From: Marilutibacter spongiae
GTDB taxonomy: Bacteria > Pseudomonadota > Gammaproteobacteria > Xanthomonadales > Xanthomonadaceae
Direction: 5' to 3'
Assembly (NCBI RefSeq): GCF_014145325.1
Contig: NZ_JACHTF010000017.1
Location: 33,911-97,910, forward strand
DNA: 64,000 nt
Shown here: piece after piece, positions 39,479 through 50,459 of the stretch
Layout of the letters: the number at the start of each line of letters is the position of its first letter
Numbering within the stretch: position 1 is the first letter of the stretch
Made by a program: the position numbers and the translations under genes
Notes under the pieces: generated by a model
Databases searched by the model: none
What the model was told of the DNA's origin: nothing
Seen by the model: only the letters and a program-made list of their open reading frames with translations

Positions 39479-40828
39479 TCAGGACGCCGGGCGCGGCTGC
39501 TCTGCGTCCCGCGCCAGCAGGCTGCCGGCGTACAGCGCCGCCAGCAGCAGGGTAAGCCCGCCCCAGAACGTCGAGTAGAACGCCAGGTGGGTGTTGAACG
39601 GGAAGACCGTGACTGCCAGCGCGAGCATCGCCGGACGCGCCCGACGCCTCGAGGCATCGTCGGCGAACCGCCATGCCCGCCACGCCAGCGCCGCCCCTGC
39701 CAGCCACAGCAGCAGACCGAAGCCGCCGGTCTCGCTGAGCACCTCCAGCAGGATCTGGTGGGCATGGAAGGCCGGGCCCTCGCCCCAGGCCGCGACCTCG
39801 CCGGGGTTGGGGTCGCACGCCGGGAATGCTTCGCGGAAGCCACGCGCGCCCACGCCATTGAACGGATGCGTGCGCGCCATGCAGGTCGCCGCCCCCCAGA
39901 TCCGCGCGCGCCCCGACAGGGCGGTGTCGACGCCCGCCTCGTCTCCGGTGAGGGCCTGCGCGGTGCGCTGCACGCGTTCGGCCACCTGCGGCGAGGTCAC
40001 GCTCAACACCAGCAGCAGCACGCCGCCGAACGCGAACACGCCCAGCAACTTCTTCCAGCCCAGCAGGCGCCAGCCCGACAGCAGCAGCACCAGGCCATAG
40101 GTCAGCCACGACGCCCGCGAACCTGCCAGCACGATGACGACGCCGATCGCGGCGGAGGCGACGAGCCAGCCCGCGGTCCCGAAGCGTCGGCCAGCGGCGT
40201 AAAGCGCGAAGGGCGACAGGCTGGCGAGCACGAGCCCCAGTTTGAGATTGCACGGCCCAAGCACGCCACTGAGGCGGTCGACGCCGGCGACTTCGTCGGC
40301 GCTGCACATGCCATGTCCACTGATCGCATGCTTGACCGCGTCGATGCCGGCGAACAGCGGACTGGTGCCGAGCGCGGCCTGTGCGAGGGCATCGATGGTC
40401 CATGCGAACACGATCACCGCCAGGCCGCCGAAGGTGATGCGTCGCCCCCGGGCGTCCGCGACCGCCGATGCCGCCAGCCACAGGAATGGCAGGTAACGCA
40501 GGTCGGCGGCGGCTTCCTTCAGCGCGCGCGCCACATCGACCGCATCGAACGAGGACACGAGCTCGGGCAACCAGTAGGCAAAGAACAACACGCTGGTGAG
40601 CGCCCAGGCCTGGCCGCTGAGCAGCCGGGTGCCCCCGCGGAAGCGCGAGGCGACCAGCTTGGCCAGCGCGGCCACCGCCCCCAGCACCAGGACCGCCTCG
40701 GCGTAGCCCGGCGCCGGCCACAGCACGACGTAGGCCAGGATCCACACCGGGGCCCAGCGCCAGCCGGGGGCATGGGCAGCCGGGTCACGGGCAGTGGCGG
40801 GGGTCGCGTCAGTCGATGAGTTCGTCAT
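39479..40828 (-). CDS. O-antigen ligase / polymerase family membrane protein
   Basis: A 449-residue protein with about ten membrane helices and the Wzy_C/O-antigen ligase pattern, including a large periplasmic loop near residues 280-350 (ALSGRARIWGAA, then HPFNGVGARGF and HAHQILLEVLSETGG). It should join O-antigen or another glycan to the lipid A core, or polymerise repeat units. ATG 40828 overlaps the upstream glycosyltransferase by 20 bases; an ATG three codons earlier is possible. Confidence 0.8.
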   Translation of the reverse strand: MTNSSTDATPATARDPAAHAPGWRWAPVWILAYVVLWPAPGYAEAVLVLGAVAALAKLVASRFRGGTRLLSGQAWALTSVLFFAYWLPELVSSFDAVDVARALKEAAADLRYLPFLWLAASAVADARGRRITFGGLAVIVFAWTIDALAQAALGTSPLFAGIDAVKHAISGHGMCSADEVAGVDRLSGVLGPCNLKLGLVLASLSPFALYAAGRRFGTAGWLVASAAIGVVIVLAGSRASWLTYGLVLLLSGWRLLGWKKLLGVFAFGGVLLLVLSVTSPQVAERVQRTAQALTGDEAGVDTALSGRARIWGAATCMARTHPFNGVGARGFREAFPACDPNPGEVAAWGEGPAFHAHQILLEVLSETGGFGLLLWLAGAALAWRAWRFADDASRRRARPAMLALAVTVFPFNTHLAFYSTFWGGLTLLLAALYAGSLLARDAEQPRPAS

Positions 40829-41924
40829 AGACGGCAAGCGTGGCGTCCTGCATGGCGCGGAGGGTATGGGCGGACATCGTAACGGCTGTGGCGCCGGGCC
40901 GGGTCAACAAGCGGCGCGTGGTCGCGTGCAAGGCGCCGGTATCGAACGGCGCGACGGCCCCTTCCGGCTGCAGTTCCATCAGCAACTCGCCGACGCCGCC
41001 ATGGGCCCAGCCGAGCACCGGGCGGCCGCAGGAAAGCGCTTCGATGACGGTGCGACCGAACGCCTCGGGCTTGCGCGAGACCTGCAACACCAGGTCGCTG
41101 GCCGCGTAGGCGCGGGCGACCGCATCGGTGGGCGGCGTGATCGCGAGGGCTTCGCCCACGCCCAGGCCCCTGGCGCTCGCTTCAAGCTCGGCGACATAGG
41201 CCTCGCGGCCCGCCTCGCGTGCACCGGGCAGCCACAGGCGCGCATCGCAGCCTTCGCCGCGCAGGGCCGCCAGCAGCCCGATCGCATCGGCATGGCCCTT
41301 CAGGCGCGTACCACGGCCGGGCAGCAGGAGCAGCGGCCCGTCGCCGGCGAGCGTCGGGTGCAGGCCCGCCGCCCACACGCGCGCTGCCGGGTCGGGATGC
41401 GGCGCAGGCGGGAAATCGGTCGGGTCGATCCCGCGCGGCACGACGCGCAGGCGGGCGGGATCGGTCTCGGGATAGTGGTGCAGGACATAGTCGCGGACGG
41501 TACCCGACACGCATATCACGCGCTCGCCGCGGGTCATGACCGCGCTGTAGCGCGACGGCGAGTTCAGCCCATGGACCGTGGTGACGAAGCGCGGCCGCTG
41601 CGCGGCGTCGATGCCGCGCAGCGCGCGCCACGCGACCCAGGCAGGCAGGCGCGAACGCGCATGGACGATATCGGCAGCTTCCGCGACCAGCAGGCGCCGG
41701 AGCGCGCCGGCCTTGAACAGGGTGAGCGGCGACTTGCGGCCGATGTCCATGCGTACGTGCTCGGCGCCCAGGGCTTGCAACCGTGGGACCAGGCGTCCGC
41801 CGTCGGACACGACCAGGGCACGATGGCCGGCGCGCACCAGCGCCTGTGCGATCTCCAGGGTCGAGCGCTCGACGCCACCGGATTCGAGCGCCGGCAGCAC
41901 CTGGACCACGGTCAACCGGGCCAT
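40809..41924 (-). CDS. Glycosyltransferase family 4 protein
   Basis: A 371-residue GT-B enzyme. The N-terminal acceptor half begins VVQVLPALESGGVERSTLEIA. The C-terminal donor half has LLLPGRGTRLKGHADAI and the EX7E-type SRKPEAFGRTVIEALSCGRPV (about 295-315). It probably adds a sugar to the LPS core, as the neighbouring waaA and ligase suggest; the sugar is unknown. The ATG at 41924 is chosen by similarity of the N-terminus, as no strong ribosome site is visible. Confidence 0.83.
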   Translation of the reverse strand: MARLTVVQVLPALESGGVERSTLEIAQALVRAGHRALVVSDGGRLVPRLQALGAEHVRMDIGRKSPLTLFKAGALRRLLVAEAADIVHARSRLPAWVAWRALRGIDAAQRPRFVTTVHGLNSPSRYSAVMTRGERVICVSGTVRDYVLHHYPETDPARLRVVPRGIDPTDFPPAPHPDPAARVWAAGLHPTLAGDGPLLLLPGRGTRLKGHADAIGLLAALRGEGCDARLWLPGAREAGREAYVAELEASARGLGVGEALAITPPTDAVARAYAASDLVLQVSRKPEAFGRTVIEALSCGRPVLGWAHGGVGELLMELQPEGAVAPFDTGALHATTRRLLTRPGATAVTMSAHTLRAMQDATLAVYDELID

Positions 41925-42064
41925 GCCGGACTCGACGCTGTGGGCACGGGGCGACGATGCACGGCCGGCCCACCACAAGGGGGCGTCCGCCGACGCTCGA
42001 CGCCGCGTACTTGCCGCGGTTGGGCGGTGGGATCCGGCCGCGGCGCAGGCAAGCCGGCGGTCGC

Positions 42065-42265
42065 TCAGTCCTGCAGGACGAAGTGCGCGCCGCAATACGG
42101 GCACTGCACCTCGCCTTCGGCTTCGATCGGCAGGTAGACCCGCGGGTGCGAATTCCACAGCGCCATGGAGGGCGTCGGGCAGCTCAGCGGCAGGTCCGCG
42201 CGGGTGACGCTGTAACGCTGCTCGGCGTTGGCCTGGGTGGTGTGGGTGCTGGGGGCGGCGGTCAT
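42065..42265 (-). CDS. Small CHCC-type zinc-finger domain protein
   Basis: A 66-residue protein of the zf-CHCC family, related to a subunit domain of mitochondrial complex I. Conserved blocks are RYSVTRADLPLSCP, NSHPRVYLPIE and VQCPYCGAHFVL. Cys and His in these blocks should bind one zinc. Such proteins are widespread in this group, often near ilvE or LPS genes; the function is unknown. TAGACT at 42308-42303 is a likely -10. The 140 bases between it and the glycosyltransferase start hold nothing recognisable. Confidence 0.82.
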   Translation of the reverse strand: MTAAPSTHTTQANAEQRYSVTRADLPLSCPTPSMALWNSHPRVYLPIEAEGEVQCPYCGAHFVLQD

Positions 42266-42345
42266 GTCGGCGTACGCTGGCGGGTATCGCGGGAGGGCGC
42301 CAGTCTAGCAGTCCGGGCGCGCGGGGGCACCGCGCGCCCGTGCTT

Positions 42346-43059
42346 TCAGGCCGGCAGGTCGAACAGCAGGGCCGTGGCATCGCCGTCGGCGGACAGGTCC
42401 AGGCGCGCGGACTCGTCTGCGACGCCCAGCGCGTCCCCCGCCGACAATGCATGGCCGGCATCGCCGATGCTGGCGCTGGCCCGGCCACGGGCCAGGTGCA
42501 GCCAGTAGCGCCGGCCCGGCTGGAACGGATACTGGATCGCATCGCCCGCCGCCAGGCGGGCTTCCATCAGGCGCGCGTCCTGGCGGATGGCGATGCTGCC
42601 GTCCGCGCCGTCGGGCGAGGCCAGCAGGTTCCAGCGACCGCTGGCGCCGGTGTCCGCGTCCCGTTGCGCGTAGGCAGGCAGTGCGTTGACGCGGTCGGGT
42701 TGCAGCCAGATCTGCAGGAAATGCACCGGCTCGCTGTCGGAGGCATTGAACTCGCTGTGCTCGACGCCGTGGCCGGCCCCCATCCATTGCAGCTCGCCGG
42801 GACGGATGACCCCGCCGCCGCCGCTGCTGTCCTTGTGCGCCAGCGCCCCTTCCAGCACGTAGCTGAGGATTTCCATGTTGGCGTGGCCGTGGGTGGGGAA
42901 GCCCGCGCCGGGAGCGACGCGGTCCTCGTTGATCACCCGCAACGCGCCGAAACCCATCCAGGCCGGATCGTAGTAGTGGCCGAACGAGAAGCTGTGACGG
43001 CTGTCCAGCCAGCCGGCCTCCACGTGGCCCCGGTCGCCGGATCGACGTTCGATGATCAT
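42346..43059 (-). CDS. Pirin family protein (YhhW-like bicupin)
   Basis: A 237-residue bicupin. The N-terminal metal site is in FPTHGHANMEILSYVLEG (His, His, His) with Glu/His in GHGVEHSEFN. Some members oxidise quercetin; the cellular role is unsettled. It is the last gene of a three-gene run with yceI and the nitroreductase gene (19- and 35-base gaps). Confidence 0.88.
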   Translation of the reverse strand: MIIERRSGDRGHVEAGWLDSRHSFSFGHYYDPAWMGFGALRVINEDRVAPGAGFPTHGHANMEILSYVLEGALAHKDSSGGGGVIRPGELQWMGAGHGVEHSEFNASDSEPVHFLQIWLQPDRVNALPAYAQRDADTGASGRWNLLASPDGADGSIAIRQDARLMEARLAAGDAIQYPFQPGRRYWLHLARGRASASIGDAGHALSAGDALGVADESARLDLSADGDATALLFDLPA

Positions 43060-43078
43060 GGTCGGCGTCCCGGCAACC

Positions 43079-43675
43079 TTACTTGGTCGCGCCGGCGTCG
43101 GGCTTGGGTACCATCGCCTCGACGGTGATGCGGATCTGCACCTGGTCGCTGACGTTGGGCGCGTACTTGTCGACGCCGAAGTCGCTGCGCTTGATCACCG
43201 CCGTCGCGTCGAAGCCCGCGGCTTCGCGCTTGCCCAGGGGGTGCACGCCCAGCTTGTTGATGGTCGTGTCGAGGAGCACTTCGCGGGTCACGCCATGCAG
43301 GCTCAGGTCGCCCCAGATGCGCAGCTTGTTGTCGCCAGCGGCTTCGACGCGAGTGCTCTTGAAGGTGATCTCGGGGTAGGTCGCCGCATCGAAGAAGTCG
43401 GCGCTGCGCAGGTGGTCGTTGAAGTCCGGCACGTGCGACTCCAGGCCGCTCAGCGGAATGGTGACCGACACCGACGACTGGCCGACGTTGTCGGCGTCGT
43501 AGGTGATCGTGCCGTCCACGTCGCCGAAATGGGCGATCGGGTTGGAGAAGCCGAAGTGGCTCCAGGAGGCGACCACGTCGGTGTGGTTGGGGTCGATGTC
43601 GTAGCTCACCGGCGCGGCGAACGCGGCGGCGCTGGCGACGGAGAGGGCGGTGCCCAGCAGGATTCGCTTCAGCAT
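43079..43675 (-). CDS. YceI family periplasmic protein
   Basis: A 198-residue lipocalin-like protein. The signal peptide ends at AAAFA (about residue 21), followed by YDIDPNHTDVVASWSHFGFS and GDLSLHGVTREVLLDTTI. The family binds polyisoprenoids or quinone-like lipids in the periplasm and is often stress-linked. ATG 43675 matches the signal peptide start. Confidence 0.9.
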   Translation of the reverse strand: MLKRILLGTALSVASAAAFAAPVSYDIDPNHTDVVASWSHFGFSNPIAHFGDVDGTITYDADNVGQSSVSVTIPLSGLESHVPDFNDHLRSADFFDAATYPEITFKSTRVEAAGDNKLRIWGDLSLHGVTREVLLDTTINKLGVHPLGKREAAGFDATAVIKRSDFGVDKYAPNVSDQVQIRITVEAMVPKPDAGATK

Positions 43676-43710
43676 GGTGTTGGCTCCAGGGAGGGGGTCG
43701 GTCGAAAGGG

Positions 43711-44298
43711 TCAGACGATGCGCGCGGCTTCGTCGAAGGAAAGGCGCGGCGAACGCGGGAACAGCTTGGCGGTGTCGCCGTGGCCGAGGTTGATCAGGAA
43801 ATTGGACTTGAAGGGGGTGCCGGCGAAGAAGGTTTCGTCCACCTTGGCGTTGTCGAAACCCGACATCGGGCCGGTGTCCAGGCCCAGGGCGCGGGCCGCC
43901 AGCAGCAGGTAGGCGCCCTGCAGGCTGCCGTTGCGGAACGCGGCCTCGTGGCGGCCCTCGCGCGGCCCCTCGAACCAGCTCTTGGCATCGGTATGCGGGA
44001 ACAGGACCGGCAGCTTCTCGTGGAAATCGGGGTCGAAGCCGACGATGACGGTCACCGGCGCGGCCAGGGTCTTGGCGCGGTTGCCCTCGTCCATCGCAGG
44101 CGCGAGCCGGGCCTTGGCTTCTTCGGACTTCACGAACACCAGGCGCATCGGGCTCATGTTGGCGCTGGTCGGGCCCCACTTGGCCAGGTCGTAGAGCTGG
44201 TGCAGGGTCTCGTCGCTGACCTCGCCCCCAAGCTCGTTGTGGGTGCGGGCGGTGCGGAAGAGCTGGTCGAGCGAAGCGTCTGGCAAGGTCCTGGACAT
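43711..44298 (-). CDS. Nitroreductase family protein, RutE/malonic semialdehyde reductase-like
   Basis: A 195-residue FMN-dependent nitroreductase whose length and motifs ([46 protein letters not shown]) match RutE. RutE reduces malonic semialdehyde from uracil breakdown, but no other rut gene is here, so a more general reductase role is likely. GGAG precedes ATG 44298. It is the first gene of the run with yceI and pirin. Confidence 0.85.
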   Translation of the reverse strand: MSRTLPDASLDQLFRTARTHNELGGEVSDETLHQLYDLAKWGPTSANMSPMRLVFVKSEEAKARLAPAMDEGNRAKTLAAPVTVIVGFDPDFHEKLPVLFPHTDAKSWFEGPREGRHEAAFRNGSLQGAYLLLAARALGLDTGPMSGFDNAKVDETFFAGTPFKSNFLINLGHGDTAKLFPRSPRLSFDEAARIV

Positions 44299-44479
44299 CA
44301 AGGTCTCCATGTCGGGAAGTCGGCGGTCGGCGGCGGTTTCCGGCGCTCCCTGACATTGGATTCGCAGGAGAGGCGCCGCAGGTAACGGGGTGAAGTGTAG
44401 AGTCTGGCTGTCGTGGCGCCGTCGACACGACCAGAACGGATTAATCACACCCATGCAACAAAGGCGGGAATCACCCACG

Positions 44480-45436
44480 ATGGACGACAGCACGTGGACG
44501 CTGACCGACGGGCACGCGGGCAACCGGCGCCAGGCCGAGGCGCTGGCCGCCGCCCTCGGCCGCGACGCCCGTGCGTGGACGCTGGATGCGCGGACACCCT
44601 GGCGCTGGGCATCGCCCCGGCGCCTGCCCGGCAGCCGCCACGCCTTCGGGCCGGACTTCGCCCAGGCCCTGCGCCTCGGCCGGGCGGCCCTGCCCGACCT
44701 CGCCATCGGTTGCGGCCGCCAGGCGGCCCTGGCCACGCGCCTGCTGCATGCCCATGGCTGCCGCACCGTGCAGATCCTCGACCCGCGGATCGCGTCCCGG
44801 CATTTCGACCTGGTCGTCGCGCCCAGCCACGACGGCCTGGAAGGCCGCAACGTGATCAGCCTGCTGGGAAGCCTGCATCCGGTCGACGACCTCTGGCTGG
44901 CCGCGGCCCGACGGGAGTTCGCCGCCCTGGGCGAGCTGCCCGGCCCCCGCACGGCGTTGCTGCTGGGCGGCCCGAGCGACCACGCGCGGCATGCCGCCGG
45001 CGACTGGGAAGCCCTGCTCGACCGCGTGGCCGGAGTGGTCCGCGAGGAGGGCGGCAGCGTGCTGGCGACGGCCTCGCGGCGCACGCCACCGGCCGTGGTC
45101 GCGCGCATGCGCGAACGCCTGGGCTGGCTGCCCGGCATCGCCTGGGCCGGTGCCGAAGATGGCCCGAACCCCTATGCCGGCCTGCTCGGCTGGGCCGACC
45201 GCATCGTCTGCACCGCCGACTCGGTCAACATGCTGTCGGAGGCCTGCGCGACCGACGTGCCGGTCCATGCCGCAGGCATCGACGGACTGCGCGGACGCCC
45301 GCGCCGGTTCGCCGAAAGCCTGCTGGGCCTGGGGCGCGTGCGTCCGCTCGATGGCGGACTGTCGTCCTGGCCGGTCACGCCGCTCCGGGAAACCGCGCGC
45401 GTCGCGCGGGACGTGGCGGCCCGGCTGGGCCTTTGA
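44480..45436 (+). CDS. ELM1/GtrOC1-like family protein
   Basis: A 318-residue protein similar to bacterial members of the family named after plant mitochondrial fission protein ELM1. Visible blocks are [57 protein letters not shown] and [14 protein letters not shown]. The two-domain pattern resembles a GT-B glycosyltransferase fold. The bacterial function is not established. I chose ATG 44480; ATG 44453 is also in frame. A TAGAGT at 44398 may be its -10. Confidence 0.75.
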   Translation: MDDSTWTLTDGHAGNRRQAEALAAALGRDARAWTLDARTPWRWASPRRLPGSRHAFGPDFAQALRLGRAALPDLAIGCGRQAALATRLLHAHGCRTVQILDPRIASRHFDLVVAPSHDGLEGRNVISLLGSLHPVDDLWLAAARREFAALGELPGPRTALLLGGPSDHARHAAGDWEALLDRVAGVVREEGGSVLATASRRTPPAVVARMRERLGWLPGIAWAGAEDGPNPYAGLLGWADRIVCTADSVNMLSEACATDVPVHAAGIDGLRGRPRRFAESLLGLGRVRPLDGGLSSWPVTPLRETARVARDVAARLGL

Positions 45437-45467
45437 GCGAGCCGGCATCGCAGGCCGGCCTTCGCGC

Positions 45468-46112
45468 TCATCGGCGGCTTTCGGTCGCCAGCCGCAGGGC
45501 CAGTCCGCCCAGCACCGCGCCCATCAGCCAACGCTGCATGCGCACCCAGCCGGGATGGCGGGCCAGGAACCGCGCCATCGAGCCGGCGGCCAGCACGATC
45601 GCCGCATTGACCAGCAGGCTGATCGCGATCTGCAGCGAGCCCAGCACCAGCAGCTGGCCGAGCACGCCACCAGCGGCCGGGTCGATGAACTGCGGCAGCA
45701 GCGACAGGTACAGGACCGCCGCCTTGGGGTTGAGCAGGTTGGTGAACAGCCCCATCAGGAACAGCCGACCGGGGCCGTCGCGGGCGCCGCCGGTCGCATC
45801 GGCAGCGGCCTCGAAGGGCGCGCGTGCACCGGGCCTGAGCGCCTGCCAGGCCAGGTACAGCAGGTACAGGGCGCCGGTGATGCGCAGCGCATCGTAGGCA
45901 TGGGGCACGGTCATCACCAGCGCGGTGATGCCGAAGGCCGCGCACAGCATGTAGAAAACGAAGCCCAGCGCGACCCCGGCCAGCGAGGTCAGCCCCGCCC
46001 TCGGGCCCTGGCTGATGGAGCGCGAGATCAGGTAGAGCATGTTGGGGCCGGGCACCAGGACCATGCCCAGGGCGACGAACGCGAACGCCAGCAGGTGGGA
46101 CGGATCGGGCAT
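45468..46112 (-). CDS. LysE/RhtB family amino-acid exporter
   Basis: A 214-residue protein with six membrane helices. The family signature VPGPNMLYLISRSISQGPRAGL is near the N-terminus and LFTNLLNPKAAVLYL near residue 125. It should export an amino acid such as threonine or homoserine lactone; the substrate is unknown. TATACT (46175-46170, leftwards) lies 58 bases upstream. Confidence 0.88.
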   Translation of the reverse strand: MPDPSHLLAFAFVALGMVLVPGPNMLYLISRSISQGPRAGLTSLAGVALGFVFYMLCAAFGITALVMTVPHAYDALRITGALYLLYLAWQALRPGARAPFEAAADATGGARDGPGRLFLMGLFTNLLNPKAAVLYLSLLPQFIDPAAGGVLGQLLVLGSLQIAISLLVNAAIVLAAGSMARFLARHPGWVRMQRWLMGAVLGGLALRLATESRR

Positions 46113-46192
46113 GGGGGCCTCGCGTGCGGGCGGAGCGGGACGCGCGGCGCGGTGCGCCGCGGCCGGCGAAGTATAGCCGCCGAAGCGACGGC

Positions 46193-49003
46193 TCAGGCGC
46201 TCGACAGGTCCAGGCCCGCCGACCGCGCCGCTTCGCCGATCGCCTCGCGCGCGGACTCGATCGCGGCGTCGGGCGCGGCGCGGCGCTGGCGCCGGTCGAG
46301 CGTGCAGGCCAGCCCGATCGCCAGCAGGTGGGCGTGCGCGGCGTGCAGGGCCTTCGCCGTGGCGGCATCGACGCCACCGGCCTCGCGCACCGCGTCGATC
46401 AGGCCAGGCGTATGCCGGGGCTGCAGCAGCGCGGGTCGCGACGCGCCGTCGCGCAGGACGAGGAACTGCAACAGGAACTCCAGGTCGACCAGTCCGCCCT
46501 CGCCCTGCTTGAGGTCGAAGAAGGCCGCGTCGGTCCGGTCCAGTTCGCGGCGCATCCTGCCGCGCATGCGCGCCACGTCCGCCGCCAACGCCCCGGACTC
46601 GCGCGGCTGGGCCAGCGTGTCGCCGCGCACGCGCTCGAAGGCCTCGACCAGGCCGGCGTCGCCGGCGACGGCGCGGGCACGCACCAGCGCCTGGTGCTCC
46701 CAGGTCCAGGCGCGTTCGCGCTGGTAGTCGGCATAGCTCGCCAGGCTCGATACCAGCAGGCCCTGGGCGCCGTCGGGCCGCAGGCGCACGTCTACCTCGA
46801 ACAGGCGCCCGGCCGCGGTCACCGCGTCCAGCAGCGCCACGACCTTCTGCGCAAGGCGCCCGAACCAGCGCGAGGCCTCCAGCGGCCGGTCGCCGTCGGA
46901 GGGCGCGAACGGGTCGGCGTCGTACAGGAAGACCAGGTCGAGGTCGGAACCGAAACCCAGTTCTTCGCCGCCGAGGCTGCCGTAGCCGATCACCGCGAAA
47001 CGCGCATCGGGGACGCGCCCATGCGCCCGTTCCACTTCGGCCGTGGCCAGCGCGAGCACGCGCGCGACCACCGCGTCGGCGAGCCAGGCAAGTTGCCGCG
47101 CGCAGGCCTCGGCGTCCTGGCGGCCGTCGCGGAAGGCCATCGCGATACGGAAGCTCAGGGCCTGGCGCACCTCGTTGAGCGCCTGCAGCACCGATTCGGC
47201 ATCATCGCCGCCGGCGACGCCCGCGCAGGCCTCGAACAATTCGTCGCGACCCGGCAGCGGGCCGGACACCCGAGCGTCGAGCAGTTCGTCGAGCAACAAC
47301 GGATGCAAGGCGAGCCGCTCGGCGAGCAGTGCGCTTTGCGACACCACCTCGACCAGGCGCGACAGCGCCGCAGGCTGCTCGTCGAGCAGGGCCAGGTAGG
47401 CGCTGCGACGCAGGATGTTGTGCAGCATGGTCAGCAGGCGGCGCAGGGCCAGCATGGGATGCTGCGCCTGCGCGGCCCCATGCAGCAGGACCGGCAGCAC
47501 CCGGTCCAGGCGCGCGCGGGCCTTGTCCGACAGGCCCGCGACGCCCGGGCTGCGGGCGAGGTCGCGCAACATGCCGTCGGCGCCGGCGGACTCGACGAAG
47601 CCGGCGTCCGCGAGTACGTCCGCCTGCCCGGCGTCGGGCAGCGCGCGCCAGTAGGTCGCCAGGGCATCGGGGGCGGCCTGCCGCCGCCGCGGCGCCAGCA
47701 GGGCGTCGAATTCGGTGCTGACCACCGCGCGGTGCAGGTCGAGCGCCGCCAGGAGCGCAGTCCAGTCCTCGAAGTCGAGCCCCGCGGCCAGGCGCGCCCT
47801 GCCGGCCGCATCGCCCGGCAGGGCGTGGACCTGGGCGTCGTCGCGCATCTGCAGGCGGTTTTCCAGCCGCCGCAGGAAACGATACGCATCGGCCAGCATG
47901 TCGGCCGCGCCGGGGGCGACCTGGTGGGCCTCGACCAGGGCCTGCAGGCTGGCCAGCAGGCCACGGCCGCGCAGGGCCGGCTCGCGCCCGCCACGGATCA
48001 GCTGCAGGGCCTGCACCAGGAACTCGATCTCGCGGATGCCGCCCGGACCGCGCTTGACGTCGTCGGCGAGTTCCTTGCGCGCGACCTCGGCGGCGATCGC
48101 CGCCTTCATGGTCCGCAATCCATCCAGCGCGCCGTAATCGAGGTACCGCCGGTAGATGAAAGGCCGCAGTTCCACCAGGAAGCGCTCGCCGGCCTCGATG
48201 TCGCCAGCCACCGGCCGCGCCTTCTGCCAGGCGTAGCGTTCCCAGTCGCGTCCCTCGTGCTGGAAATACAACTCCATCGCCGCGAACGACCACGCCACCC
48301 TCCCCGCCGTGCCGTAGGGGCGCAGGCGCAGGTCGACGCGGTGGCAGAAGCCGTCGGCGGTGGTCTCGTCGAGCAGCCGCGCGAGCTGCTGGCCCAGGCG
48401 CGTGAAATAGGCTTCGGCGGCCAGCGGACGCTCGCCGTCGCTGGCATCGGCGCCACCGGATCCATCGACGTCGTAGCCGTAGACCAGGTCGACGTCGGAA
48501 CTGAAGTTCAGCTCGCCGCCCCCCAGCTTGCCCAGGCCGAACACCACCAGGCGCCGGACCCGGCCGTCGCGGTCGCGGAACACGCCGTGGCGCTCGGCGA
48601 AGGCCTGCTCCAGCGCATCCAGGCCAAGCACGAGGCAAGTCTCGGCCAGCCGCGTGCTGCCGGCCAGGGTGGCGTCGACGTCGTCCAGCCCGAGCACGTC
48701 GCGCCAGACCAGGCGCGTCGACTCCGCGGCGCGGTACCGACGCAGCAGCGCCGGCCACTGCGCGGCGTCATCGGACGCCAGCACCGGGGGCGGCGGGCCG
48801 GGGGCATCGGCATCCAGGGCCAGGCGTTCCAGCAGGGCCGGCTGGCGGCACAGGGTTTCGATCGCGAAGTCGCTCGCCATCGCCACGCGTCGCAGGCGCG
48901 CAACGACGTCGGCGTCATCGAGGGCGGCGAGGTCGGGTGCGCTGGCGCGCAGGCGCCGGAGCGCGCGTTCGATATCGGGTTCGGCGGCAGGCATGGGCGG
49001 CAT
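46193..49003 (-). CDS. glnE: Bifunctional glutamine synthetase adenylyltransferase / adenylyl-removing enzyme
   Basis: A 936-residue enzyme controlling glutamine synthetase by adding and removing AMP. It has two nucleotidyltransferase domains: [17 protein letters not shown] near 160 and [18 protein letters not shown] near 680. The PII-responsive helical regions follow each. Both catalytic GS.x10.DxD patterns are intact. The start at 49003 (or 48994) precedes the homologous sequence. Confidence 0.95.
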   Translation of the reverse strand: MPPMPAAEPDIERALRRLRASAPDLAALDDADVVARLRRVAMASDFAIETLCRQPALLERLALDADAPGPPPPVLASDDAAQWPALLRRYRAAESTRLVWRDVLGLDDVDATLAGSTRLAETCLVLGLDALEQAFAERHGVFRDRDGRVRRLVVFGLGKLGGGELNFSSDVDLVYGYDVDGSGGADASDGERPLAAEAYFTRLGQQLARLLDETTADGFCHRVDLRLRPYGTAGRVAWSFAAMELYFQHEGRDWERYAWQKARPVAGDIEAGERFLVELRPFIYRRYLDYGALDGLRTMKAAIAAEVARKELADDVKRGPGGIREIEFLVQALQLIRGGREPALRGRGLLASLQALVEAHQVAPGAADMLADAYRFLRRLENRLQMRDDAQVHALPGDAAGRARLAAGLDFEDWTALLAALDLHRAVVSTEFDALLAPRRRQAAPDALATYWRALPDAGQADVLADAGFVESAGADGMLRDLARSPGVAGLSDKARARLDRVLPVLLHGAAQAQHPMLALRRLLTMLHNILRRSAYLALLDEQPAALSRLVEVVSQSALLAERLALHPLLLDELLDARVSGPLPGRDELFEACAGVAGGDDAESVLQALNEVRQALSFRIAMAFRDGRQDAEACARQLAWLADAVVARVLALATAEVERAHGRVPDARFAVIGYGSLGGEELGFGSDLDLVFLYDADPFAPSDGDRPLEASRWFGRLAQKVVALLDAVTAAGRLFEVDVRLRPDGAQGLLVSSLASYADYQRERAWTWEHQALVRARAVAGDAGLVEAFERVRGDTLAQPRESGALAADVARMRGRMRRELDRTDAAFFDLKQGEGGLVDLEFLLQFLVLRDGASRPALLQPRHTPGLIDAVREAGGVDAATAKALHAAHAHLLAIGLACTLDRRQRRAAPDAAIESAREAIGEAARSAGLDLSSA

Positions 49004-49041
49004 GCGGCGATGATGGCACGTGCGCCCGGTGCGCGACCCGC

Positions 49042-49074
49042 AAAAAAAAGGGCGGCCCCCGAGGCGGCCGCCCT
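49042..49074 (-). terminator. Intrinsic terminator of the subtilase gene
   Basis: Leftwards, AAGGGCGGCC, loop, GGCCGCCC, then TTTTTTTT, starting about 20 bases after the protease stop. Confidence 0.9.
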
Positions 49075-49094
49075 TCGCTGCGCCGGAGAAGGCG

Positions 49095-50459
49095 TCAGTA
49101 CTGCACGGCCTGGGCGGCGTTGACCCGGCCGAAGCCGCTCGCATCGTCCCGGCCGGGCTTGCCGACGTCGTCGGCCGAGCGCTTGAGGATCGACTCGACC
49201 TGCGAGGCCTTGATGCCCGGATGCTTGCCGTAAACGAGCGCGGCGACGCCGGTGACGTGCGGGGCCGCCATGCTGGTACCGGCATTCCAGCCATAGAAGC
49301 TCGATCCGCCGCTCACCTGCACGGTGCTGAAGACCGCGTCGAAGATCCAGCAGACCTGGGTCACCGGGCCCACCGTGCACGCCTCGTTGCCCGGATAGCG
49401 GGTGTCGCCGCCGGGGGCCCCGAAGTGGATGGTCGACTGGCCGTAGTTGCTGTAGCTGGCCAGCGGATCGAGGTCGACCGAGGGATCGATCGCCCAGCCC
49501 TCCGGCGCCAGCGCCGATACCGTCAGCACGCCGGGCAGCTGCCCGGGGAAGCTCATCGTCGAGGCGTCGTGGTCGAGGTCGCGACCGTCGTTGCCGGCCG
49601 AAGCCACCACCAGCACTTCGTGCTTGCCGGCGTACTGCACGGCCCGCTTGGTGGCGTTGATCAGCTCGGAGAGCTCGTTCGCGCCCGGGCCGCTGCGCGG
49701 CAGGCCACCGCGAACGCCCAGGCTCATGTTGATGACGTTGGCGCCGTTGTCCACCGCCCACACCATGCCCTGGATGATGCCGCCGAAATCGCCGCTGCCG
49801 GTCGCGGCGCTGAGCACCTTCACCGCCAGCAGCTTGGCTTCAGGGGCGACGCCGATCGTGCCGATCGCATTGTCGGCGGCGAGGATGGTGCCGGCCACGT
49901 GCGTGCCGTGCGAACTGCCGGAGGTGTTGCAGAAGGTCTCGCCCGGGACGAAGGACGCGCCACCGATGAGGTTCGGGGCGATGTCCAGATGGGTGCAGTA
50001 CGCGCCGCTGTCGAGCACGGCCACGGTCGCGCCGGCGCCGCGGTAGCCCGCGTTCCAGGCGCCGGCCGCATCCACGGCCGCATTGCCCCATTGCAGGTCG
50101 TAGAAGCGATCATCGTCCCCCGAACCCGGCGGATTGGCGAAGTCCTCGGCCGCGATGGGCGCGGTGTCCGGATCGGCGACGTCCCACTGCAGGGTCACGT
50201 CCCGGGTCACCGACTGCAGGCCGGGAATGGCGCTGGCGGCGGCATCGAAGCCATCGCCGGCCTCGACGATCGCCACGCCGATCTGCGGGAGGTGGGCCGT
50301 GATCGTGCCGCCGGCCGCGCGAATGCGTTCCTGCTGGGTCGAGCTCAGTCCATTGCCGTGCGTCATCACCACGTAGCTGGCGGCCTGGGCGGACGCCATC
50401 GCGCCCAGGCCAATGAGGGCCACGCCAACGCTGGCGGCGAGAAGGTTCTTGTTCTTCAT
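49095..50459 (-). CDS. Secreted S8 subtilisin-like serine protease
   Basis: A 454-residue preproenzyme. The signal peptide ends near AQAA (about residue 27). An I9-type propeptide (to about 110) precedes the catalytic domain with Asp in VAVLDSGAY (about 149), His in [10 protein letters not shown] (about 184) and Ser in GTSMAAPHV (about 395). Cys pairs suggest disulfides. The enzyme ends shortly after the domain, with no C-terminal secretion domain. GGAGTATCTCC lies before ATG 50459. The preceding 290 bases (50460-50754) should hold its promoter; I see no convincing -35/-10. Confidence 0.92.
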   Translation of the reverse strand: MKNKNLLAASVGVALIGLGAMASAQAASYVVMTHGNGLSSTQQERIRAAGGTITAHLPQIGVAIVEAGDGFDAAASAIPGLQSVTRDVTLQWDVADPDTAPIAAEDFANPPGSGDDDRFYDLQWGNAAVDAAGAWNAGYRGAGATVAVLDSGAYCTHLDIAPNLIGGASFVPGETFCNTSGSSHGTHVAGTILAADNAIGTIGVAPEAKLLAVKVLSAATGSGDFGGIIQGMVWAVDNGANVINMSLGVRGGLPRSGPGANELSELINATKRAVQYAGKHEVLVVASAGNDGRDLDHDASTMSFPGQLPGVLTVSALAPEGWAIDPSVDLDPLASYSNYGQSTIHFGAPGGDTRYPGNEACTVGPVTQVCWIFDAVFSTVQVSGGSSFYGWNAGTSMAAPHVTGVAALVYGKHPGIKASQVESILKRSADDVGKPGRDDASGFGRVNAAQAVQY

